Position numbers and translations under genes: made by a program. This document shows, piece after piece, positions 24,039 through 33,885 of a DNA stretch of 64,000 nucleotides. Below the pieces are notes generated by a model. It saw only the letters and a program-made list of their open reading frames with translations. It made no database searches and was not told where the DNA came from. Within the stretch, counting starts at the first letter, position 1. Each line of letters starts with the position of its first letter. Source of the DNA: Liolophura sinensis (lineage: Eukaryota > Mollusca > Polyplacophora > Chitonida > Chitonidae); contig NC_088305.1 in the NCBI RefSeq assembly GCF_032854445.1, positions 937,001-1,001,000 of the forward strand, in the 5' to 3' direction.

Positions 24039-26305
24039 ACTTTTTCGTATTTTTAAGATTTTTAAAAAGTAATCGACCGTTTAATATAAAAAAGGCTAAG
24101 CAATACACAGCGTACGTATGCACAAACCACTGGATTATTTTGTATATTTTTTAAACTCCTGCATAGTTAATATGCACAACCAGCCAACTGGAACTATCAG
24201 TTTGTGAAATTTGCGGATTTATTAACATAAATAAAATCTGATTGGTAAACTACATAATATACATAATAAAGACAGAAAAATTGTACACGTAACAGTTTTG
24301 TTTAAAGAATTTATACTCGAAAAAAAAATGATAAAAAGAGGATATAGATGTGCGTAAAAATTAGGTCTTGCGGGAATGTTTGTACCATTGTACCATTTGT
24401 ACAATTTCTGTTAAAAACAACCAATCCATTAGGGCAAGCTGTTTTGGTATTTATTCTCTGTCATTGCACTGTAATCATTTTTGCACGTTTAACATTTTTA
24501 TACTGTGCTTAATTTTTAATACATGGGCTTGGTTTATAAAGACATGAATTTATTTTTTAAACGCTTACATTTATTGTATAAATACAGTGATTATAACAAA
24601 TGTGATGGGTTTGTTGCTTGAGCAGAGTTTCTAATGTATATAATCAACAACAATATAAAGCGATTATCAGTTGCTGGATAAACACGCTTAAGTGTGTTAC
24701 ATTTAAGCACTGTATTATCACTTGCAAAGATTTGTTTATGACGATTTTCCATTATACATATGTAAAATACTTTTATACATATGCGTAATTCTTTGGTACA
24801 TAAGTGGAAATCTTGTTGGTATGCATAAGTATAACCAAAATTTCATTTTACATATACATGAACAAAAGTTTTCATCAAAATACCCAAACTGCTTGCCATT
24901 TTCTGACAGGTTAGACCAATTTTATACTATATAGGCCTATTAGTGTTACCTAACTCCAATAACCAAGGCCAGAGAGCACAATAACTCAAATTGAAAGGGA
25001 GTGAATATAATTTTACAGGAAAGGACTGCATAAAAGAGAAATGTCAATGAAAACCGTCTCTACGGAGCTGTTTACTTATAATTTAAATTTTTCCCACTGA
25101 ATTAAATGCTGTTGCTTTATACACTAGTCTGTAAATTTTATAGAGGCCACCTTCTTTCTTACATTCATCTACACGCGAATTTCTTTTAAGAACATAACTG
25201 GAAAACCTTTTTAATCATGCGCTGTAAGTCCTATCCGGTATTAAAACCCGTGTTTAGACTTGAAAACACGTCTTGTTTCTAAACACAAGACACGAATTTA
25301 ATGAAATCCATCTTAGTTTTTGAACATTTGAATGCTTTTAAATAAACCAATCAACAGGATACATGACGATGTGATCAGCACTTGGTCACCCTAATGATCC
25401 ATTTCTATACGGCTAGTAATCTTCACGACGAGAAGCATTGGGCCGCCTGTTTGCTGACAGGAAGCCACCGTAAGCCGTGCTCCCGTGTTCACACGGAAGA
25501 AAGCCCAAACATATGGTCGTTCAAATACCTTCATATGATAATTAACAGTGTAGCTTCCCAAAAACAAAATTAAACCAATATGGCAGACAGAATGCAGATC
25601 GCAGTACATGTAGATCAAGTTCTAAAAGTTATAATTTCTCTACGCATGCTTAACTCGCTATAACATTTACAAATAAAGGGAAAAGGCTTTCCACCAATGA
25701 TAGTAGAGAAGTCAATTCCCTTGAATACAGATAAGGTTTGTTGACAACCTTTTTACATATTGTTAATGAGGTCAGTAATAGCTTCTGAGACTGACAGTGT
25801 AAACTGTGTTTGAAATAACCGTAGGCAAAGCTTTTAACTACGGTAAAACAATTGTTCATTCAAAAGACAAGTTGGTGAATTTTTTACTTTTTATTTTTCC
25901 AATTTTCTTTTTCGCCTATACCTGCTTTAAGCAGGACACGTCTCTCACTTATTCTGACACAAGTGCTTTTTGTTGTATCTTTTAACGCTATAGTGTGATG
26001 CTCACACTAGGAAAAAACGGCTAGTTGCATAACAATTGCCTGGGGATGCAGGCTAACAATGAACTTCGGGGGATGTTGCAGGTATATACGTTAGATTTAA
26101 CTATGTTAGACGCTGCTTGATTTCATTTAAAATTGTAATTATACCTTTCCGTGTATTTTTGGCTAATTTGTTAGATATCTTAAAAATGAAATGTTATTTA
26201 CAACTATAATAATGATCAATGATAAATTTGGAAGAAATGGAGGAGGTTAAGAATTCATCATTTTAGATTTAAACTGGATAAGGTGTAGAATTTATTTCTT
26301 CCTTC
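24039..26305. other. AT-rich spacer upstream of gene 1, copy 2
   Basis: Counterpart of 8,825-11,090, visibly more diverged than the transcribed part of the unit. No gene seen. Confidence 0.5.
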
Positions 26306-26312
26306 ATTTGAT

Positions 26313-26550
26313 TTGAGGTTAACTCCGTTCTCAATAATATTTCGCTTATATAACGGCGGCCAGCATTATGTTCGGAGGAATCCGGGCAGAGCCCGGGGGA
26401 AACCGACGACCATCTGTAGCTTGCTGGTAGACCTTCCCATATATGCTTGGGGGAGGAAACCAGCATGGGTTGGACTGGAAGGGCCGGAGAGGAAGCCAGT
26501 ATGATCTGGGCTTGAACTCACACAAACAGAATTGATGAAAGGCTCCTAAG
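26313..26550 (+). repeat. Dispersed SINE-like repeat, copy 2
   Basis: Same insertion as at 11,098, carried by the macro-repeat. Confidence 0.65.
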
Positions 26551-26866
26551 TCATTGAAACTTTGCAAAATGTAGCGCTTTACAAAATGTTTAGAACATGC
26601 TGTAGTTCAAGACAAGCCCATGTCATATTAACACTATTGGGCGTTGTGCTCCGCACAGTAAATGTTGGAAATCTTCGAACCTATAAAACATTAGCGAACA
26701 AACGTTTTAAAAAGTTTTCAGTCAGTTGTTACAGGATTTAAAATGCGGTATTATTTTAAAACTTAGAAAATCGTGGTAATCTAACATTTGTATTTTATGT
26801 TTGTAAATTCGGTAAACAACCAAGGCTGTGGCCACAAACTTTATTTATTTAAATATTTGATTGGTG

Positions 26867-27060
26867 TTTACGACGTGCTCAAAAATATTTCACTTATACT
26901 ACGGCGACCAGAATTATGGTGGAAGGAAAAAGGGCAGAGCCCGAGGAAAACCCACGAACACCTGCAGGTTGCTGGCAAACCTTGCCACGCACGGTCCGTT
27001 TGCTGATGGTAGACAATGGTGTACAGCATACTCGTTTGTCAGAAATTTGTTGGCCGCATG
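26867..27060 (+). repeat. Second SINE-like repeat in the unit, copy 2
   Basis: Duplicate of 11,650-11,840. Confidence 0.6.
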
Positions 27061-27089
27061 AGACTATCCTGCATCATCCCTCTCTCCCC

Positions 27090-27635
27090 GTAGCGTACAT
27101 GCCCTGAATTGCCTCCAGCCACTCTCTCTCCCCAACAAACATGCGCTGACTCACCCGTATCTTACCTCTCCCCCTCCTCCCCACCTCCCTCAACAAACAT
27201 ACGCTGACTATCCACTAGTCCTTTGCTCCCCAACAAGCATACCCTGACTATCCCCCATCCTCTCCCTCTCTCCCAAATTCCATGTGCTGACCATCCCCTA
27301 TTCTCTCTCTCAGGCCTCCCCAATCAACATACCCTAACTATCCCACATCTTTTAACCCCATCCACCCAGTATGCCCTTACTATTCTCCATCCTCTCCCCT
27401 CCCCACACAACATGCGATGCATATTCCACATCCTCATCAATTCCTCTCCCCTCCCCACCCAACATGCGCTGACTATTCCACATCCTCTCCACTCCCCAAC
27501 CTACATGCGCTGACTATTCCTCATCAATTCCTCTCCCCCACGCACCCCACATGCGATGACTATTCCAAATCCTTCCCCACTCACTCACCTAGTATGCACA
27601 CTCCCCCTTCCCACAGGCGCTGACTATTCCACAAT
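27090..27635. repeat. 41-bp minisatellite, copy 2 (contracted)
   Basis: Contains the same degenerate leading units and only a few regular ones, about 0.55 kb in all. Confidence 0.9.
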
Positions 27636-27637
27636 TG

Positions 27638-27794
27638 TCTAGACGACGCCGAAGGTCAGATTCACAAGGAGGCCCCCTGTTATCACCCGAACAGCCCGGA
27701 ACTCCACCATTGTCCAAGGGGTTCCTCTAAGATCTACTGTCACCGCGTGAGAATAATCTGTGGACCACTTAGCCCTCAGAGCATTCACACTGAC
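27638..27794 (-). pseudogene. Candidate second exon of gene 3, copy 2 (with stop)
   Basis: Same acceptor and frame as at 14,975. Relative to copy 1 there are three synonymous third-position changes, several replacements (V to L, A to T, A to V, T to V), and a TAC-to-TAG stop near the end of the block. If the exon donor lies before this codon, the gene could still be functional. Confidence 0.35.
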
Positions 27795-27894
27795 CTAAGT
27801 TTTTTGTAAATTAGTAACACAATGCTCATATGCTGTAGTGTGACAAGGAAAGTCTGGGTTCGTGAATGTGCGAACCAGATATATGGAAATGTGT

Positions 27895-28956
27895 AGGTCT
27901 AGATATACAAGTGACCACTGTATTTGGTACCCCACAAACTGACGTATGATGAAAAGACATTGTAACACAATAGAAAAATGAATCCGTTAATATTAACAGA
28001 ACGCCCATTGCTAGTGAGTGATGCTAGAGTGAATTGTGTTATTATAACATAATACTGTGTTATATTCAACATAGCATCCTGTTAGTTTAATAGAATCATT
28101 ATGTTGAATTAATAGAGTATATGTTAAATTCAACAGAAATAATTTTGGCAGCAAGGATTTTATACTGGATCTGCCCGGTTTCCTCACCGTAATGTTGGCC
28201 GCCGTGGAGCAAGTGAAGTATTCTCTGTTGGAATAGAATATTCTGTTGCAATAGCAGAGTACAAATCTGGCAGACAACAAACTTTCTCTGATAATTAACA
28301 TTGAGTTTTCTGAGTGTACGCTTGTAGACGTTGAGTATTTGCGTATGTGATTTTGGAGATCCTTTCTTTCTGTTCTTTGCCTCGTACATTGTTTTCTGTG
28401 AATCATCTTTGTCAGCCGTCGGTAATATCAGACGCATTGCGTCATATAATGCTAGTTTGTGCAATGTGTTCGTATGCACGGTGTCAATACAGTGTGACTG
28501 GGCGGGGTGTCATGTCTGTTGTCTTCCGCATGTATATAGGCATTTTCTACTCATGTCCCTACTATACATATTTATTCAAGAGCCTACTATACATATTCAG
28601 TTGGGGGTCTGCTATACAATATATCCAGGGGCCTACTATACATATTCATTTTGGGGTCTCCTTGGCCTTGTGGTTACTTTCCCTGTGCAGGACAATGACT
28701 CAAGAGCCACTCACCAAAACTATCTTTTTCCACTGTGCAATGCTTTGGAAGGTCTGCGAGCAGCATATAGATACTTGTGCCTTTCCTCCGGGCATATGTG
28801 AAATAGTATTGGGTATAGAATCAAACAGTTTAGCTGTTTACAGTAGATCAGTGTTAATTTCATTGTGTTACCTTTTGCATTAAATGATGTTTTCTTTGTT
28901 ACTTATGTATTTATATGTCATACCTATTTTCTCATTTGTATAAAATGTATGGTTGT
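27895..28956. other. Sequence between macro-repeat copies 2 and 3
   Basis: Not present between copies 1 and 2, so inserted or left over. Contains a short SINE-like piece (28,140-28,230) and a small run of 'cctactatacatattc' repeats (28,555-28,655). Two overlapping plus-strand frames (28,331-28,883) have no recognisable domain and are probably chance. Confidence 0.5.
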
Positions 28957-28964
28957 TGGACATG

Positions 28965-29930
28965 GGGAACACTCAGAGTAAAAATACAGGGTAACAGCTC
29001 AGCCTCCCATGTCTAACCTAAACAATGATGCATGTAGATGGCACTCTAACTAAAGATACTGCTTAACAGCTGTGCCTTTCCTGTCTAACTTCAAAAATAA
29101 TGGATGTGGAGAGCACTCTTGGTAAAGATAATGGTGACCAGCTGTGCCTCCCCTGTGTAACCTGAACAATGATGGATGTAAAAATAGCACTCTAAGTAAA
29201 GACTCTGGTTAACAGCCCTGCATGCCCTGTGTAAATTAAAAAATGATGGATGTAAATGATACTCTGAGTAAAGACTCTGGTTAATAGCCCTGCATTCCCT
29301 GTGCAAATTAAAAAATGATGGATGTAAATGATACTCTGAGTAAAGACTCTGGTTAACAGCCCTGCATGCCCTGTGTAAATTAAAAAATGATGGATGTAAA
29401 TGATACTCTGAGTAAAGACTCTGGTTAATAGCCCTGCATTCCCTGTGTAAATTAAAAATGATGGATGTAAATAAAACTCTGACTAAAGATACTGGTTAAC
29501 ACCTGGTCTTCCCTGTGTAACTTGAACAATAATGGATGTGGATAGCACTCTAAGTAAAGATTCTGGTTAACAGCTGTGCCTTCTATGTGTAACCTGAACA
29601 ATGATGGATGTTGATAGCACTCGAAGTAATAAATCTGGTTAACAGCTGTGCCTTCTCTGTGTAACCTGGATAATGATGGATGTGAATAGCATTCTAAGTA
29701 AAGATTTTAGTTAAGAGCTGTGCCTTCTCCGTGTAACAGTGATGGATGTGGATAGCACTCTAAGTAATTGATGCTGGTTAACACCTGGCCTTCTCCGTGT
29801 AACCTTAACAGTTATGGATGCGGATAGCTCTTTGAGTAAAGATACTTGTTAGCAGATGTGCCATGTAAACTAGACAATGATGGATGTTAATAACACCCTT
29901 AGTAAAGATACTCTTGTTAACAGCTATGCT
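28965..29930. repeat. 72-bp minisatellite, copy 3
   Basis: Diverged version of the 72-bp array. Several adjacent units around 29,215-29,470 are near-identical ('gccctgcatgccctgtgtaa' variants), showing local homogenisation independent of copies 1 and 2. Confidence 0.8.
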
Positions 29931-29954
29931 TCCCCCCGCCCATGGATCATTTAC

Positions 29955-30066
29955 AGACAAAATTAAGTCCAGTTCATGCTGGCTTCCTTTCAGGCTCTAA
30001 CACCATACCCCTGGCCACCGTCGTATAAGTCAAATATTCTTGAGTACGGCGTAAAACACTAATTAA
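29955..30066 (-). repeat. Dispersed SINE-like repeat fragment, copy 3 (internally deleted)
   Basis: Same insertion as in copies 1 and 2, but about 70 bp in its middle is missing, joining 'ggctctaa' to 'caccatacccctggccaccg'. Confidence 0.6.
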
Positions 30067-30259
30067 ATTAATAAAATAAACAAATACGGACACAATTAAC
30101 AAATGTAAGTGATGTGTCTGTATAGTTGGCACTCAGGCTATATAATAACATCAATTTCTATTAAATACATGGCTGTGGCTGAGGTTAGCCGGGAAGGGAG
30201 TGGGGGTGGGGTGGTCTTGTGGATGGTACATGGTCATGGTGTTCGCGACCTGACGTCAC

Positions 30260-30346
30260 CATACCGTTAACACGATACGTAAATAAAAAGACGCTATAAG
30301 TACATCGCCCAACAGCGACGATAGCTCCAAGGGCGAGCTTCAGCAT
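30260..30346 (-). CDS. Candidate first exon of gene 3, copy 3
   Basis: ATG at 30,346, same hydrophobic start, mostly synonymous differences from copies 1 and 2. The downstream exon in this register is at 27,794, which carries an in-frame TAG near its end. Confidence 0.35.
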
Positions 30347-30443
30347 GTTTTACTTTTAAAATGCTGTAAAAGTAATTTTTTTAATTTTCCGTTTCGGGCA
30401 GGTGTTTCAAAATCGATGGTTTTAAAAGTAATACATGCTGAAG
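30338..30443. repeat. 24-bp inverted repeat, copy 3
   Basis: Arms at 30,338-30,361 and 30,420-30,443 are unchanged, although the spacer and flanks have diverged from copies 1 and 2. Confidence 0.75.
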
Positions 30444-30499
30444 CCGCAATGCATCCATTCTACCAAGAGTAAATCTTGTAAAAATTAAATATAAGGATA

Positions 30500-31860
30500 G
30501 TGTCTGTGTTGTGGATACAAGGTGTCTCTGATATCACACATTGCTAACTCTGTGTTGTGGATACAAGGTATCTCTGATATCACACATTGCTAACTCTGTG
30601 TTGTGGATACAAAGTTTCCCTGATATCTTACACTGCTATGTCGGTGTAGTTGACGAACAGTTTCCTCATTATCACACATTGCTATGTCTTTGTTGCGGAT
30701 ACAAGGTGTCCCTGATATCACACAATGCTATGTTGGTGTTGTGGATACAGAGTCTCCCTAATATCATCTGGTGCTAAATCCGTGTTGTGGAAAGAGTGTG
30801 CCCCTAGTATAGCCCATTGTTATGTCCGTGTTGTCGATACAGAATGTCTGTTAATATCACACACTGTTATGTAAGTGTTGTGGATACAGAGTATCCCTAA
30901 TATTACCCATTGCTATGTCGATGTTGTGGAGAAAGAGTGTCCCAAATATCACCAACTGCTATGCCACTGGTCTTGACACGCCGTTGTCTTGATACGCAGT
31001 GTCCTTAACATCACCCATTGCTATGTCGATGTTGTGGAAACAGGGCGTCCCAAATATCACCCAATGCTATGCCGGCTCTGTGGACACAGAGTGCGCTTAA
31101 CATCACTTAGTACTACATGTTTGACGGTGTTGTGGGTACAGAGTGCCCTTCATATCAATATCCCACATTGTTGTTGATAGGGATTGCCTTTAATATTGTG
31201 CACTGCTTTGTGGGTGTTGTGAATACAGAGTGCCCTAAATATAACACATAGCCATGATGGTGTAGTGGATAATAGATGCCGTTATTATTACACCGTCTCT
31301 TGGTTGGAGAGTCCCCTTAATATTACACACTGGTATGCCAGTATTGTGGATACAAAGTTTTCTTAACATCACACACTGATATGCCGGTGTGGTGGATACA
31401 GACTGTCCATATTATCGAACACTGTTATACCTGTATTGTAGATACATGGTGCAAATATTATCGCACACCGTTTTGTCGGTGTTGTGGATACATAATGTAA
31501 GTATTACCACACACTGTTATTCCGGTGTTTCGGATTTAGAGCATCCCTAAAATCACCCATTGCTATGAAATCGTTGTGGATACAGAGCGTCCCTAATATC
31601 ACGTATTGCTATGTAGGTGTTGTGGATACAGAGCGTCCCTAATATCACGTATTGCTATGTAGGTGTTGTACATACAGAATGTTGCCTATATCATACATTG
31701 CTATGCCGGTGTTGTGGATACAGAGTGTCTTTAATATTATACGGTGTTACATCGGTGTTGTGGATACAGAGTGCCCTTAATATCACACACTACTTCATGT
31801 ATACCGGTGTTGTGGATGCAGTGTGCCCTTAATGTCACACACGGCAGTGCCTGCGTTGAG
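30500..31860. repeat. 46-bp minisatellite, copy 3 (expanded)
   Basis: About 460 bp longer than in copies 1 and 2. The right half (from about 31,320) aligns with copies 1 and 2, while the left half is made of different, older-looking variants. Confidence 0.85.
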
Positions 31861-32229
31861 GACATAGGGAAATTGATTCTCCTTAATCTAAGAAAAGCTG
31901 GCAATGCCGATGTTAACTGTGCCCCCAAAATCACCAGCAATATAATCCCAACAGTGTGAATTTAGAGTGTCCTCAATGTAACACTCGATTTCCTCCCGCC
32001 GTATTTCTGGGTACAGTCGTAGAAATATTTATGACAACGGCACAAAACAACAATCAAAACAATAAATAAATCAATGGAACAAAAACTGCAATGCCCATTT
32101 TGTGGATACATTGTGCCCTCAAAACCACCAGCAGTGTAATCCCAATATTGTGGACACAAAGTGTACATTTTTCCGCATTCTATGCGTCTACTTCAACATT
32201 TGCATGAAAACCCATTTTCCGCTTTAAAG

Positions 32230-32578
32230 TGAGTGAGTGCTTGGGGTTTAACGTCGTACTCCACAATTTTTCAGTCATATGACGACAAAGGAATCATTAG
32301 GGTGCATGTACGTGTAATGTGCCTCCTTGTTGCAGGACGGATTTCCACCGCTCTTTTATTTAGTGCTGCTTCACTGAGACGACTTACCGAAGGTAAGTAA
32401 GCCGCCCAGCCCGAGCCACTATACTGATACGGGTCAACCAGTCGTTGCACTATCACCAAGCGAGGAAGTTACAACTTCCTTTTTTAAAGTCTTAGGTGTG
32501 ACTCGATCAAGGATTGATCCTGGATCTACCGGTCCCGAAGCGGACGCTCTACCAATTGTGCTATCAGGGCCGGTTCCA
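32230..32578 (-). mobile_element. tRNA-derived SINE with target-site duplication
   Basis: On the minus strand it begins with a tRNA-like head (GGCCCTGATAGCACAATTGG, TAGAGCG, B-box-like GGATCAATCC), continues through a body, and ends with GTACGACGTTAAACCCCAAG and a CACTCACTCAC tail. It interrupts macro-repeat copy 3 and is flanked by CTTTAAAG on both sides (32,222-32,229 and 32,579-32,586). The equivalent site in copies 1 and 2 is empty. Confidence 0.88.
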
Positions 32579-32586
32579 CTTTAAAG

Positions 32587-32860
32587 GACACCAGGTTGTG
32601 TCTGGCCGAATCGTCTAAGATGTCATTCTCACTATAGTCAGGTACTCAGTGACTCAATCACCCAAGCTAAGCATCAAGTATTCAGTGAGTCTGTCGTCTA
32701 AGGCAGATGTCAGGAACTGAGAAACTCGATCATACAAGGTCTTACACTCACTGTAAACATTATTTCCTCGTTTAGTCATACAATCTGCCTCTGTAATAAC
32801 AAACGTCAACCTTCACTGGCTGCATGTATATAAGACGTTACTCCCTGTGGACATCTGGGG
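32587..32860. repeat. 50-bp minisatellite, copy 3 (truncated)
   Basis: The first part of the array only. It aligns with 3,280-3,531 and then stops at the Harbinger-like terminus. Confidence 0.78.
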
Positions 32861-33184
32861 CCAATTTTATAAAGCTGCGTACATACACGGAATAAAACTA
32901 CCGTACGGAAAATTTACGCAAGTGCATTTGCCAAGTCAACGCCAATTTCAAAAAGTTCTCCGTATAAATTAGCGTAATTTTCTCCGTACTTTTCTCTGTA
33001 AAAGAAGGTCCATTTTTGGATGTCGTTATGGATAGACGTGAGTAGTATACACACAATAGGTTCTGGCGCATCCTCCCCTGGGGCCCTCCCCAGAGCAAAT
33101 AGAGGCCCCCAGCCCCTTCTCGGGTTCTATTAGACATACCCATTGCATCTGATATGCTTCTACACAAATTGTGTATACAACAAC
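32861..33184 (-). mobile_element. Harbinger-like terminal fragment
   Basis: Starts with GGGGCCAATTTTATAAAGCT, the type of terminus used by PIF/Harbinger elements and their MITEs. Reading the minus strand, a frame near 33,190-33,130 gives ACCCIHNLCRSISDAMG, resembling the C-terminal LHNLC region of HARBI1-type nucleases. It lies exactly at the break of macro-repeat copy 3. No matching second terminus is visible. Confidence 0.5.
33041..33110 (-). repeat. Left member of inverted repeat flanking the Polinton block
   Basis: On the minus strand: CTCTATTTG, then GGGGAGGGCCCCAGGGGAGG, GCGCCAGAACCTAT and GTGTGTATACTACT. The same words, read outward, occur on the plus strand at 49,694-49,763. Confidence 0.75.
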
Positions 33185-33885
33185 ATGCCAAAGGGTTACA
33201 ATAATTGCCGGTGGCTTCTCATTGGCTCCACGGACGACTGTGGTAAGAGTTGTCTGAGGGAGTACTGCGGGATTCACCTAGCCCGTCTGCGGAAGGGCCC
33301 TGGCGCCCAGCCATGTATTCACTGTGGCCTGTGCGTTAAAAACCGATTTCGGCTTTGCGGGGCCTGTGGATATAATAGTGTCCAGACGTGCGAAAGGCAG
33401 CGGAGGCTCAAGGTTTTCTTGTACGAGTTCAAACGACTGGCGGCTATCGAAATTTATAATTTGAGAGACTTTGTTATTATGCATACGACGCGTACAATGA
33501 AGCACCATCAAAAAGCGCGAGCACTACAAGAGGAATATGAGACGCTCATAGGTGTGCGGTCTAAGTACCCACGGTCCCGCAATGCCTTGGAAGAATTGCA
33601 GGGAACACCAGGCATAAAACGGCTGTGGCTAAGTCGAAGCGGCTGCAAGACATCAAGAACTCCCGAAGTAACGAGGAGTTGAAGCAAGACGTCAAGAACC
33701 CCCTCAGTAACGAGGAGTTGAAGCAAGACGTCAAGAACCCCCTCAGTAACGAGGAGTTGGATGAATTGCTAGGCGGAATACATGGTGAAAAGAAACTAGA
33801 ATTCATTAACACCGGCAGGGCCATAAGGAATCTCCTACGGGCCTGGCAGATGGGCGTACCCGAAGGCGTTTGGACGGACCAGTAG
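33185..33885 (+). pseudogene. Polinton zinc-finger protein with internal 13-residue repeats
   Basis: From the ATG at 33,185 (MPKGYNNCRW) the protein shows CxxC pairs (PCIHCGLCV, LCGACGY), suggesting a zinc ribbon after a DDCGKSC motif. A frameshift near 33,620 moves the frame to a stretch where a 39-bp unit encoding NPLSNEELKQDVK is tandemly repeated, ending at a stop at 33,885. Proteins of this type commonly precede the polymerase in invertebrate Polintons (from memory of the family); the role is unknown. Confidence 0.55.

Larger units (their letters stand above)
15096..27895. repeat. Macro-repeat copy 2
   Basis: Copy 2 repeats copy 1 in the same orientation and order. The main structural difference is the 41-bp array, which is about 2.9 kb in copy 1 but only about 0.55 kb here, so the unit is shorter. 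Both minus-strand genes are intact here as well. The boundary is placed where the 72-bp array begins after the conserved 250-bp block, but it could equally be drawn elsewhere because the unit is cyclic. Confidence 0.93.
28957..32860. repeat. Macro-repeat copy 3, truncated and more diverged
   Basis: The 72-bp array, SINE-like tail, 24-bp inverted repeat, candidate signal exon, a longer 46-bp array and the first part of the 50-bp array recur in the copy 1 order. Homology stops at 'gtggacatc' near 32,859, where a Harbinger-like terminus begins. A 349-bp SINE has inserted at 32,230. Copy 3 lacks the 35-bp array and both better-supported genes. It is visibly more diverged than copies 1 and 2 are from each other. 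Confidence 0.88.

Noticed and set aside
28331-28883. Two overlapping frames of 156 and 178 codons
   Set aside because: Overlapping in different frames, start not clear, no domain, partly made of short repeats; probably chance.
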